Assembly: GCA_011037195.1 (NCBI GenBank)
Contig: JAAEAF010004284.1
Location: 44,957-108,956 of the forward strand
Source: Triatoma infestans
Lineage: Eukaryota; Arthropoda; Insecta; Hemiptera; Reduviidae
Length of the DNA: 64,000 bases
Direction: 5' to 3'
A model generated the notes under the pieces. That model worked only from the letters and a program-made list of their open reading frames with translations. It had not been told where the DNA came from and searched no databases. Each line of letters begins with the position of its first letter. The first letter of the stretch is position 1. A program made the position numbers and the translations under genes. Positions 1 through 10,148 of the stretch are shown piece by piece.

Positions 1-235
1 AAGCGCAGCATCATCATCGACCCATCCTGACAATCCTCCACGTTGCTTGAAACGACGTTGGCCGCGCGACCTCCTAACGAGTTAGCTCCCTTTTAATATA
101 CTGAGAGTCCCAGCATTGGTTTCAACATGCCTCTCTGATTGTAACGCTGAGTTCTATGGGATTCAGTGCAGCACAGTCTTTGATGAATTTCACATTTACA
201 TGATATATATATGTACAGATTGTAAATAAAAAAAA
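1..235 (+). pseudogene. Jockey-like LINE, 3' end (cut by window start)
   Basis: The first 90 bases translate in one frame to the C-terminus typical of Jockey/CR1-type RT proteins: a HPDNPPRCLKRRWPRDLL-like run followed by a stop. About 130 bp of 3' UTR follow and end in TGTAAATAAAAAAAA near 235, which looks like the element's own 3' end. The RT core lies outside the window. The family call rests on the proline/arginine-rich terminal motif only. Confidence 0.6.
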
Positions 236-436
236 ATATATATCGATGAAGCTTGTTTATAATTTTATAAAAGAAGGCTAACTAACAAATGTCAAGCCTT
301 GAAATAGTCGCAGTAAGTATTAAATGATTGAATCAATTTTCTTCAACAGACAAATTCATAACAGCACTGCGTCACTCGACAAAACTATTTTAAATAAAAC
401 TGAATGAATCTCAACTGAAATAAAACGGAACTGAGT

Positions 437-575
437 GTGTAAAACTGAATTTGCTCTGTGCAAGTCTGTGTTGCCACACTGTCTGAAAAACGCATCCTGA
501 AGATGGGCGAAAGCCCGAAACCGGTCGATGACCACAAAATGAAGCAGGCTACCACGGAAAATGTCTCTGATTAAA
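437..575 (+). repeat. Family A repeat with hammerhead-like motif
   Basis: This segment recurs, rearranged, at 52252-52460 and 54454-54626: the stretches around CTGTGCAAG, ACACTGTCTGA and the AGCAGGCT...GGAAAATG part are shared. It contains the motif described at 493-530. No open frame is present. In this copy the segment is single, whereas the other two loci hold inverted versions. Confidence 0.75.
493..530 (+). ncRNA. Hammerhead-like motif, best-preserved copy
   Basis: Read 5' to 3': CATC, CTGAAGA, T, the hairpin GGGC-GAAA-GCCC, then GAAACCGGTC, then GATG. CATC pairs with GATG (stem I). CTGAAGA matches the hammerhead box CUGANGA. GAA plus ACCGGU could give a loopless self-complementary stem III, and GUC would be the NUH cleavage triplet. 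One extra base separates the CUGANGA box from stem II, a departure from the textbook fold. Minimal hammerheads with reduced stem III are known from Penelope-like elements; assignment here is inference. Confidence 0.5.
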
Positions 576-710
576 TAAAACTATTTACAAGCAAGCCTGC
601 AATGCTGTTAGCTAATGAGTGTACTCGTATTACTAAAAAAAAAAATTGAGCATCTGTACTTATAAGGTGGAATCCAATGCTATAAACAAGAGTACCATAA
701 AAATATGCTG

Positions 711-982
711 CGTCCGTACGCATTGGTCTAGTGACTAGTGCACTCGTCTTTGGTACGAGAATTCAGGGTTCAATCCCTCTGTGTGAGGGCAAAGTCGGTG
801 TTGATCCAGCATCATGAGAAATAGTGCAAAGCTACAGTTGGTAGCGTACCTAGGTAGCGAAGGCCGGAACTAAACGGCGAGGGAACTGCGGCATGCTTAC
901 CACACGTCCCCCAATACAAGTCGCCACCTGTCAAGCCTTGGCCCTTCGTGGGTTGTTACGCCATAGGTTTTTTTTTTATAAG
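711..982 (+). mobile_element. tRNA-derived SINE, family 2, with 9-bp TSD
   Basis: The head has an A-box-like TGGTCTAGTGACTAGTGC and a B-box GGTTCAATCCC at tRNA spacing. A unique body and a T-rich tail follow. The 9-bp direct repeat AATATGCTG at 702-710 and 983-991 is the target-site duplication. The body recurs without the head at 62233-62325. It would be transcribed by RNA polymerase III and mobilised by a LINE partner not identifiable here. Confidence 0.8.
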
Positions 983-1149
983 AATATGCTGTAGCTTAAA
1001 GCGCATAACTTCTAAGAAGAGCTACGCCCCTGGAATTGTGGTAGACGAATTATGGTGTTGAGGTGTTCTCAACTTTTTATTTTTCCTGAAATACACCTAA
1101 GTTTAAGTTGTCATGTTTTGAAGATTTTTTTTAACATTTCTTATTTTTA

Positions 1150-1189
1150 TGCCTTGATAAAGACATTTTTATTTGTTGAAACGTTGGCA
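1150..1189 (+). ncRNA. Hammerhead-like motif, CCTTGATAA variant
   Basis: TGCC and GGCA at the two edges pair as a closing stem. Between them lie a TTGATAA-type box, a weak ACA/TGT hairpin, and GAAACGTT. The layout is the same as at 493-530 and 56349-56392, but the first box departs from CUGANGA. It is probably a decayed or divergent relative. Confidence 0.35.
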
Positions 1190-1280
1190 AAAATTTAAGT
1201 TTTTTTTTTTATTTTTAAAAAAAGACCGAATCTCGACAATCCTTATCCATCATTTAAAAGAACGGCCGAGAAGAATCTTC

Positions 1281-1583
1281 CATAGTTGTAAACAATGAAG
1301 TGAAAAAACTGTAAGGACTTTACATTGGTTTTATGTTATTTGACAATGAAGGTAGCAAGAGAATAACTAAGAGAGAGAGACAGACTGGCTGAGTATTAGA
1401 AAGTCCGTAGAATGTGTTGACTGACTAGTGACGAAAACTCTTCTTTGTAGTTGGGGGCTAGCTCGCCTCTAATTATATCGAATTCTCTGTTCCTAGTTTG
1501 GCCTATGTAGGGAGTAATTAAAGTTACACCTCTCTTGGTTTTTTCGCATGTTAATCAATTTGAGGGATTCAGATCCCACTACA
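1281..1583 (-). mobile_element. LTR-A family, diverged solo LTR
   Basis: On the minus strand it starts TGTAGTGGGATCTGAATC, close to the starts of the copies at 28412 and 32805. It shares the internal GTAAAGTCCTTACAG-type block and the downstream GAGAGAG tract. No 4-bp duplication was found. No internal retrotransposon region is attached. Confidence 0.5.
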
Positions 1584-2616
1584 AAAATATGAATATAAAG
1601 ATGAATTACATAAAACTTGAGAGAAAATAATGAATGGCCTCAATAGAGGAGCCAAATAGGAAACAAGAAATGTGAGTGGCCATCATCCCTGTTCTAAAAT
1701 TAAACATATTTGGATTCATAATATCAAATGCATTACTGGAGTGACTGCAAAATGAACTTCTCCTTTATATAATATATTCTCAATATTTTTGATTTAAAAC
1801 AGTTTCGGCAACGATTTTAATTTTAAAAATTAATTTGATAAAATTATTCTTACTCTAACGGAACTTCCATGTATTTCCACTAACTCTGGATTGCTAGTAA
1901 TATGAATGTAATTAATTGAAAAGGTAATAAATTTTAATAATAATTACTTTAATATAAATTTCTTACCACAAACAGCCAAGGGATTACTGTTTTAATTATA
2001 AAGATATAATACAATTAAACTATAAATCTTTTTAGGAATAATTTATTAACAGCCCACATTTAAAATATGGCTATCACACTATCACTGTTAAAAATACATT
2101 ACGTTTTAATAATTTATTTAAATAAATAAAAAAACAGAAGAAATGCGTTGCAAAATAAAGAATTTCTAAATGTAACAATTTAAAAATCAAGTTAAATAAA
2201 GATACGTTGCGAAACAGAGATTTTGTACTGTTAGTTGAACAAATAATGGCTCTACTTTTGAAATACCAGTATTCAAGAGGCAGACTATAAAAAAAAAACT
2301 TGCTTCTTGTAAAAGCTTGTATGATGTTTTATTTAAATAAGAGTAAAATGTTTAATTACATTTCAATGAATAATACATAGGTGGTTCTATATATAAAACT
2401 AAAGTGTATATTACATATATATATATATATATATATAAATATTTGGACAAAAAGAAAAAACGTCATCCGTGAAGTGTAAAAGCGGCAAGTTATGTTAGAC
2501 CTTATTTTTCTAAAGAAATTGTTTACTCTAAAAGAGAAGTTGATAAAATATGAGAACAATTCACTTGTTTTCTCAACATTTTTATCGCATAACGAACAGT
2601 GAAAAAACATTATTAT
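1584..2616. other. AT-rich spacer
   Basis: No feature was recognised here apart from a short TA run at 2417-2437. No protein homology was seen on either strand. Confidence 0.6.
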
Positions 2617-2689
2617 ATTATTATTATTATTATTATTATTACTATTATTATTATTATTATTATTATTTATTATTATTATTATTATTATT
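2617..2689. repeat. (ATT)n microsatellite
   Basis: Trinucleotide array of ATT/TTA with one or two interruptions. It follows a poorly conserved AT-rich stretch. Confidence 0.95.
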
Positions 2690-2857
2690 AAATTCTAAGT
2701 ACAAAAAATTTATTATTATAACTATTTAAAAATAAATAATTATAAATACAATTTTATCTTAAACAATATTGTTTCAACTGAAATAACTTTCGACCCATGG
2801 TTTATACTCTGTGGGTATGATCCAAGATAGGAAGGGAATAGCTAATCAATTAAAATA

Positions 2858-3083
2858 GGAACGGAATAGCTAAGTGGTTAGCATATTGGACTCCCAACGC
2901 GGAGGGCCCGGGATCGAGTCCAGCTGTGCTACCCTTAGATTTTTTCTTCCACTTTTCGGTGATGGACAATGTTGTCTGTAACGAGAGAACTGTCCGGCGG
3001 CCGGCAGTGCACTGAGAAGCCTCCGGGCGCCAATGACCATATATAGATGTTGACGCGCCTTAAATTAAAAAAAAAAAAAAAAA
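2858..3083 (+). mobile_element. tRNA-derived SINE, family 1
   Basis: The A-box-like AGCTAAGTGGTTAGC and B-box GGATCGAGTCC form a tRNA-like head. The body is common to all family members (CTCACTGTCCGGTGATGGAC-type block, then a GCCTCCGGGCGCCAATGACC-type block) and ends in GCGCCTTAAATTA plus a long A tail. The B box is slightly degenerate. A duplicated GGAA(C/G)GGAATAGCTAA-like stretch upstream may be part of the insertion site. Confidence 0.8.
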
Positions 3084-3361
3084 TGTTAAGTGCGCTTCAA
3101 CTCTTTTATTAGCTTTCCATTTTTTTTTTTTTTTTATATGGATTTGGTCCAATTGGTCTTGAAAAAGAATGCAAAACTATTTCCAAATATTGTTTATTAC
3201 CGTAGCGCCGAATTAACTTAATGTAGAACAAAAATTTATCTTGATCTCGGTTATATACGATTCCGTGAGGAATTAAGGTACAAATTAACGAGTATGTATG
3301 GACGTTTAAAATATTGTTGGAGGTAATTACATTGTTCATTGTGTAATAATTAATAAATTCT

Positions 3362-4315
3362 GGTGTGAAACAATCATACAACTTTCTGTTATTGTAGTTT
3401 ACAAAATTGTAATTGACAAATTTTATAGTTTGTATATGAAATTTAATGAAATTCGACGGTGTTTTTATGGAGAAAATCGTGAAAACTGAAAAAAAAAAAA
3501 AAACTGTTCAGTAAAAACGCACTTTTACTTTACTAATTTTCTTGGAACTCAGAATTTTGGCAATATATTTATTTCTAGTTAAGTTTGTTTAGATGGCAGA
3601 ATAGTATGATGAACTATGATAGCACTTTAGAGGGAAACATAACCTCACCCTTAAATGATTTTACGAAGGAGAAATGTTTCAAATAAAAGCTGTACTCTTT
3701 CTATTTTTGTAGTTGATATAGGAAGTTTAAAAAAATTGTTGGAACCGTTTTAGACAAAATAGCACGGAAAACTGAAAAATACTTTTCAGTAAAAACGCAC
3801 TTTCAGTCATCCGATTATTTTCCAACGTGGAATTTCAATATCTTTGATTTTAATAAATATTATTTAGATGATAGATTTGTGTAATAAACTGGAGAAGCAT
3901 GTTAGAGGAATACCTATCCCCAACCCCTTCTCCAAAAGTCCCATTAAATGAATTTTCCCGGAGAAATGTTTCAAATATAAGTTGATCTCTTAATAGAAAA
4001 AAGTCTAAAGAAAATCATTGGAGCTACTTTTGAGAAAACTGCAAAAAGTGAAAAAAAAATCAGTCAGTAAAGTGGTACTTCCGGTTGAGGAATTTTTACA
4101 GTTATCTTACTGTCGAATCCCATAGTGATAACTAAACAGAAAATCAAGTTTGAACTTTCTGCGAATTTTTGTTTTTGAGTTATGCTGTTCACATACATAC
4201 ATACACACACATTTTCTAAAAACCACGATTTTGGACTTTTGGACCTCAAAACTCAGTATAGAAAATTTGACACGATTAAAATACTTCCTCTGAACTAGGA
4301 GTAAGAAAAAGTAAA
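3362..4315 (-). mobile_element. HINE-like element, near full length
   Basis: On the minus strand it begins with TACTTTTTCTTACTCCTAG and ends at the TCACACCAG-type hairpin, degraded here to TTGTTTCACACCAGAAT. The three CACTTCCGGTT-type unit starts are recognisable. The microsatellite has shrunk to ACATACATACATACACACACA. Divergence is higher than in most other copies. Confidence 0.85.
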
Positions 4316-4647
4316 ATTAACCTTTTTATGCCTTATCTCACGTATTTTGGCTTAATTATAATTATACAGAGCTTAAAGTGCCTCATTTTTAAGGTTGAAA
4401 AAATTTTTGGATATTGTCCAAGATTGTGAGTAGATTAGATGAAGACAACCCAGAAATATGAACTTTTAAATACAACTTTACGTTTCTGTCTTGAAAACTG
4501 CATTCAGGTTCAATAAAACTGGTGAAATGCTTTAAAAAAATGTCAATTAAAAGTGTTAATCTATAAATCTTTAGTGATGATATCAAGTTAAAAGACTATT
4601 TGGAACTGCTGTTTGAGATGATTCCATTCATAAATTAATTTTTGGTA
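4316..4647. other. Unassigned spacer
   Basis: AT-rich sequence with short frames only. I see no homology or repeat boundary. Confidence 0.5.
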
Positions 4648-4658
4648 AAGTAATATTT

Positions 4659-4908
4659 AGGGAAGGGAATAGCTAAGTGGTTAGCGTACTGGACTCCCCA
4701 CGCGGAGGACCCGGGGTCGAGTCCAGCAGTGCTACCCTTAGCAATTTTTTTTTTCTATGAGCCTCTACAGCTCATCGTCCGGTGATGGACAATGTTATCT
4801 GTAACGAGAGAACACTGTCCGGAGGCCGACTATGCACTGAGAAAGCTCCGGGCGCCAATGACGATAAATGTTGACGCATATTAAATTTAAAAAACAAAAC
4901 AAAAAAAC
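4659..4908 (+). mobile_element. tRNA-derived SINE, family 1, with 11-bp TSD
   Basis: The head reads TAGCTAAGTGGTTAGCG with B-box GGGTCGAGTCC. The body holds the family blocks and the tail is ACGCATATTAAATTTAAAAAACA-like. The 11-bp duplication AAGTAATATTT at 4648-4658 and 4909-4919 defines the insertion exactly. This is one of the two best-delimited copies of the family. Confidence 0.92.
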
Positions 4909-5140
4909 AAGTAATATTTTCAGTTATATAATTTTGAACGAAATCATTGTAACCAATTCCATGATGATGCCGTAAAAAGGGTACCATATTTGAGGTTTTT
5001 GAGAATTTCAGTTTTTTTGTTTGAGATAAAAAGACGAATGAAACTTAACCTACACGCGAACAAAAACATCCCATCCACATATCTTTCCATACTCGGTTTG
5101 TGAGTCCATTATATTTGTAACGGCAAGAGAGAGTATCAGA

Positions 5141-5224
5141 GAGAGTTAGTTTTCTCTCGGTCGGGATTGGCTCTCTCTCTTGCATCAGAGATAGCCAAGC
5201 CCGACCGAGAGAAAACTAACTCTC
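5141..5224. repeat. 38-bp hairpin in LTR-A U3
   Basis: Arms 5141-5178 and 5187-5224 match at 36 of 38 positions around an 8-nt loop. The arm core is CTCTCGGTCGGG. The same arms, reshuffled around a promoter piece, form the foldback element at 50772-50930. Confidence 0.9.
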
Positions 5225-5270
5225 CTTGGTACTCTCTGACTAAATTAAGCAGGCTAGAGTGGGGAACCTG

Positions 5271-5278
5271 TATATAAG
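5271..5278 (+). promoter_or_regulatory. TATA box of solo LTR
   Basis: TATATAAG follows the conserved CTAGAGTGGGGAACCTG block. Equivalent boxes sit at the same place in the LTR copies at 7629-8012 and 28412-28798, so RNA polymerase II initiation just downstream is likely. Confidence 0.55.
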
Positions 5279-5483
5279 CCAGTAACAGATCGGGACATCA
5301 TCTATCTATCAGATTCAGCCATATACTCATACATAACATCGTGTCATAACTCTACTCTAACCCTTTATTCTATAAAAATCATTACAAATCCATGCAGTTT
5401 GTGTAAAGCTTATATTATAACAGTGTCTTCATATCTCGTCTAATTAATCAATCCCAATTTCTCTCCTCATCAACTCCATTATA

Positions 5484-6200
5484 TATTGGAACGAACTCAT
5501 TTATTGATTACCTTTAAATATCTCTCAGCTTTTGTGAGGGTTCCAGTCAGGAGTTGACGTAAATGATGTCTCCAAAGTATTGACAACTTTTCATTTCACT
5601 TATTTAAAAAATAAATAAATAAATCTAATGTGATACACCAACATAACTTTCCCTTATATAAAAGTAATACAAATTTTCTTCTAAAAATTTTGACAAAATG
5701 GTTGTCGTAAGTAGATAGGTGATTGCACTGAATCCCACAAGACAAAGGTCAAAATTTACCATCGATTCCCCACAAAATCTCAATAATCAATCTTTTTGGA
5801 AAAATTTTGACTGTTAACTTTTCAAGTTTAAAACAAATCAGAACCATTTCCGTGTAAAATAAAAATAAAAATCGTAACTTATCTCATGAAGCTGCACTTC
5901 CAGTTTATCCAATTCGTTCAAATCGGAATTCTAATAAACGCTTCTAATGTAGCGTTTATAGATTGTAGAACATTATTTGTTTTGCGACTTTACAGTAAAA
6001 GTTAACGTTGTAATCGCTCAATAACCTACAAAAATCATTTTTCTCTCGAAAATTTTTCAAATTTAAGTGATAAACATTTATGTACATATAATAGCTAGTA
6101 TAACAAAGTTGCTAGCAAAACTGAGCGTAAAATTGAAAAAAAAATCATTCAGTAAAACCGCACTCTCAGCGGAATGATTTTTGACTGTCGTTAAAAGTAG
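5484..6200 (-). repeat. Unassigned, with diverged HINE-like stretches
   Basis: Weak matches to HINE-like units appear near 5885-5935 (CTGCACTTCCAGTTTATCC) and 6125-6180 (TCAGTAAAACCGCACT). The rest is AT-rich and unassigned. It may be an old subfamily copy. Confidence 0.35.
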
Positions 6201-6600
6201 GAAATCTAAGTTTAAACCTATATAATATGCTCTTTAATAACTAGTCTTTAAATCCACTAATCATCCACTACGAAATGAAATCCAGTCAGATATTATAATA
6301 TTTAAAATGAAAATGAAATTCAGTACTTCAAACAAAATATAATAATAATTGCAGTTAAAGTTTAATAGACAACTTCATCTATATGAGATCCTTATACTTC
6401 TAACAATAGATGTTAAAGGCAAAAGTTTTAACAAGTTTCATGACTATTTAGAAATTGTTTCTCTACTAGTTTTGTGAAATTTAATTTTGGACATTGCACA
6501 CTATTATTTGATTAAAAATCTTGGCTCTTATTGCCTCTTAAATCCTTTTATCTTATTGCTTGTTATCATGGAGTAGTAATTTAAATTTTGTACATATATA
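6201..6600. other. AT-rich spacer
   Basis: I see nothing recognisable between the diverged repeat and the large palindrome. Confidence 0.5.
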
Positions 6601-6603
6601 TAT

Positions 6604-7469
6604 ACAGGGTGTCCCAAAGTATATGGATAACGACTTTTTCTCGGAAACTAAGATAGCTAGAAAAAACTAAAAAAATACGTGACCCCGTAGTTATTTGTAG
6701 AAATCCAAACTTAATTTGCAAATTTGTTTTGGTGCTTCCAGAAGCGAGATACAAGCACCAACTTCATTTTTTTTAAATGGGGAGGTGTGGTTTTTATTTA
6801 AGAAATAGATTCCTCCATTTTTTGTAAGAAAAATTTACTTGAACGGTTTTTTTCTCTGAGCGATATTTTACAAGTTATGAATGAAAACATTATTCTTATA
6901 TGAGATTTCAAAATTATATTATAACGGTTTTTGATTGAATAAGAAGAAATGTACTATTTTATTATAAATTTTACTCCATTAATTACAGATCTTACTCTAA
7001 CTAGCCTCCAACATTAGAGATGTATTTCTTAGGCAGTAAGGTACAATTGGCAGGAAAGAGCATGTCTATGCATTGGTGGAGGCTAGTTTGAGCAAGATCT
7101 GTAATTAATGAGGAGTAAAATTTATAATAAAATAGTATTTTTCTTCTTATTCAACCAAAAAACCGTTATAATATCATTATGAAATTTCTTATAAGAATCA
7201 TATTTTCGTTCAAAACTTGTAAAACATCACTCTCAGAAAAAAAACGTTAAAGTAAATTTTTCTTACAAAAAATAGAGGAATCTATTTCTTAAATAAAAAC
7301 CACACCTCCCTTGAAAAAATGAAGTTGGTGCCTGTATCTCGCTTCTGGAAGCACCAAAACAAATTTGCAAATTAAATTTGGATTTCTACAAATAACTACG
7401 GGGACACGTATTTTTCAGTTTTTTTCTAGCTATCTTAGTTTCCGAGAAAAAGTCGTTATCCATATACCC
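6604..7469. mobile_element. Foldback DNA element, ~390-bp arms
   Basis: Arms of about 390 bp at 6619-7010 and 7077-7467 are inverted copies with scattered mismatches, around a 66-bp loop. The left end begins ACAGGGTGTCCCAAAG. The right end has lost the matching TGTCCCAAAG-type bases but keeps CCCT next to TA-rich flanks. No transposase frame is present. It is a non-autonomous foldback or large MITE; the transposase superfamily cannot be told from the ends. Confidence 0.85.
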
Positions 7470-7628
7470 TATGTATATACATATACTTCTTTAAAAAAAA
7501 AAAAAAAAAAAACTACAACTAAATTTCTAGGTTTTTTTCAATTGTTCATCACTTAAAATCATCAGAATTGAGTAATTTCATTCTGAGAAGTTTACGTAAA
7601 TCAGAACCACTTTTGTAAAATCTTGCAA

Positions 7629-8012
7629 CTATAATGTATGTGAGAAGGAAAGAGAATTAGAGAGAATTGATTTAGGAATGAGAAATTAAACTAGATGATA
7701 TTCTGAACACTGTATAATAAATAGAACACACAAACTGCAAGGACTTTACAGTAAAATAAAAGTTAGGTAGCGAGAGAAATATAAAGGGACAGACTGAGTA
7801 AGGAGGTAGTAGACTGACTAGATAGGTTGCTGACAGTATGTGCTGTTGTAAAACTGTTTGTAAACTGCCCTGCGTCGCTCTACTTATATGAATTGAACTC
7901 TTCCTTCCTAGTCGGGCCTAGGTGGGGAGTAACAAACTTTTGATATAATTAGTGTGTGCTTCTCCGCTCTTCGGATCGTATGGATCTTTAATGATTTGGT
8001 TCGCATTATACA
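7629..8012 (-). mobile_element. LTR-A family solo LTR
   Basis: On the minus strand it runs from TGTATAATGCG to CATACATTATAG. A conserved CTCCCCACCTAGGC block precedes a CATATAAGTAG TATA box. Downstream blocks TGCAGTTTGTGTGTTC and ATACAGTGTTC are shared with 28412-28798. No clear 4-bp duplication was found. Confidence 0.7.
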
Positions 8013-8646
8013 ACTGTAGACTCAATGGAGAAGTAAATATTTAAAAGCATTATTGTTAACGCTTATTACTTGCGATGAAAAGTGGGTTTATTTGGACAAC
8101 GAACAAACAGAAACAATAAATTAGATCACAGCCAACCAGCTGCATTGTTCCCCGAAGTGAAAGATTTGAGAAAATGTGATGCTGTGCGTGTGGTGAATCT
8201 ACGAGAGCGTCATTCATATGTTGAGCTATATTCTGACGGTCGTACTTAGGTAGAAAGCATACACTCCGTTTTGGTTTGCAAAATATCCCTCTTGAATTAA
8301 TAGAAAAAGGGTATTCCTTGAACATGACAAACATGATCACATCAAACGTTCTCAGTAATCGAAGATTTGAATCTTGAGCTCCTCTTTATGCTGCTAATAT
8401 CCCACATTTAGCATCCTCTGATTACATCTCTTTCACTCCAAGGTCCACTTTTTACATGATAAAAAATTTCAAAAATTTTGAAAACGGAGTGTTTGGAGTT
8501 TTTTGCCTCCAAAGATAGCTTCAGGTTTAGGAAGGACACTGAATTTGTTAGTTCACAAAAGGGTTCAATCTATAGTAAATGATGGCCTGTATTTTGAAGA
8601 GTAAACTCAATAGGTGAGTAAACAATTGAATAAATTGGATATTCAA
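8013..8646. other. Unassigned spacer
   Basis: No domain or repeat was recognised. The frames here are short and not protein-like. Confidence 0.5.
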
Positions 8647-8881
8647 GGGAAGGGATTAGCTCAGTGGATAGCGCACTGGACTCCCACGCGGAGGACCCGA
8701 GTTCACCTGTGCTGCCCTTAGATTTTTTTTTCCTAGGAACCTCTACAGCTCACTGTCCGGTGATGGACAGTGTAGTCTGTAACAAGAGAAGATTGTCCAG
8801 AGGACGGCAGTGCACTGAGAAGGCTCCGGGCTCCAATGATCATAAATGTTGACGCCTTAAATTAAAAAATAAAAAAAAATT
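8647..8881 (+). mobile_element. tRNA-derived SINE, family 1
   Basis: A-box TTAGCTCAGTGGATAGCGC is well preserved. The B-box region is shortened to CCCGAGTTCACC, a small deletion inside the tRNA-like head. The body and A-rich tail are typical. Flanks are TTGAAT-rich, so an exact duplication is ambiguous. Confidence 0.85.
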
Positions 8882-9284
8882 GAATATTTTGAATAAATTG
8901 TAAGTGAAAAATGCAAAGACTTTTGTTACACTCATAGATTTCCCTCCCAAATCAACTTTAGTTCGATAGGGTCAATTGGAAAATGGCATTTCCTATAACG
9001 GTAATTCGTCCAAAGTTTCAACTAAATTTTTTTTTTCAAAATCTCATTCATAAAAGCTAAATCAAATGGATAGCTGAGTGGGAGATTGGCAAGGTCAATG
9101 TCACAAGGTCGAAAGATCGTAGATTATTTCTAGAAAAACGGATAGAAGTGTGAAAAATCCTCTTGCAGCAAAAAGTAACTTTGAAAATGAAAGCGCGTTA
9201 TTGTTTGTACGAATTCATTTTTAAAAATGAAATTCAAAATTTAAGAAGAGGGTTGATTATAGGTTAAGACTTATACATATTTGT

Positions 9285-9291
<7 letters not shown>
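8882..9291. other. Unassigned spacer
   Basis: No recognisable gene or repeat boundary was seen. Confidence 0.5.

Positions 9292-9359
<68 letters not shown>
9292..9359. repeat. (CA)n(TA)n compound microsatellite
   Basis: About 24 bp of CA followed by more than 40 bp of TA. The translated peptides of this stretch are artefacts. Confidence 0.97.
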
Positions 9360-9362
<3 letters not shown>

Positions 9363-10136
9363 CTTTGCAAATTTCTGCAAGATCGAAGTTATTTTTAAAA
9401 CAATCTCGGAGGAAGTTTTAAAAAGCATAAGAACGCAAGATGGTCTCAAAGAAACTTTCTTTCTTTCTTCCAAGAAGAAAGACAAATATCAAACGTTTTT
9501 GATAACTTAGTTAGGACTTAGTTTTCCCAGTAATATATTGAAAAACCTTGGATATTTTAGTTTTTATTTATTGAAATACCAATAGTTGGTTTTTCTTACA
9601 GTGCCCTAAAATTTATTGGTTAATGTTAAAATAAAGCCAAATAAAAAACTACTTCCACTTACAGCAGTTAAAGGAACTACTAAAAATACTAAAGCCTACT
9701 TACATAAAGGGGACATATGATGTAATGTAATGTATGGAAGTTCTATTAATTATAAGAAATAAACAAAATGGCATTCTGCCAAACCAAAATCAAGTTTTAT
9801 GTATTCCTAAAACTGCCAAACTTAATTAACGCAAAGAAGTGGATTTATTATTTTGGCTGATTAAAGTAAATTGTGTACTTTCTATTTAAGTAATGATTTA
9901 CGGTGGTTGTTTTTTTTATTTATTTTAATTTCTTTATAATTGATGATTATTTTATTGAATGTGTATAAATCTCTCTCGGCCTCAAAGGTGACCATTCATT
10001 ACTTCCCCTTCGAAAACTAGTGCACCGTAGACTAAAATTATTATAATAATATTATTTTATATTAATATGAACCTCACAATTTAGGATTAATTATATATGT
10101 AAGCAAAAATATAAACTAAATATTACTAAATGTCCT
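9360..10136. other. AT-rich spacer
   Basis: I see nothing recognisable up to the 12-bp duplication that starts the next LINE. Confidence 0.5.
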
Positions 10137-10148
10137 GCGAGCACAGAT

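Larger units (their letters stand above)
5116..5483 (+). mobile_element. LTR-A family solo LTR with 4-bp TSD
   Basis: Starts TGTAACGGCAAGAGAGAG and ends CTCCATTATA, flanked by TATT at 5112-5115 and 5484-5487. A promoter-like CTAGAGTGGGGAACC precedes a TATATAAG box at 5271-5278. Further downstream the block TGCAGTTTGTGT plus a CAGTGT block is shared with the copies at 7629, 25752 and 28412. No gag or pol region adjoins. U3 contains the long hairpin at 5141-5224. Confidence 0.75.

Noticed and set aside
8056..8340. 94-codon minus-strand frame
   Set aside because: No domain, AT-driven composition and no conserved context; treated as chance.
9291..9485. Open frame ending in repeated YIYI/CVCV
   Set aside because: It is the translation of a (CA)n(TA)n microsatellite; similar frames at 11165-11564, 18512-18881, 26683-27150 and 61643-62037 are rejected for the same reason.
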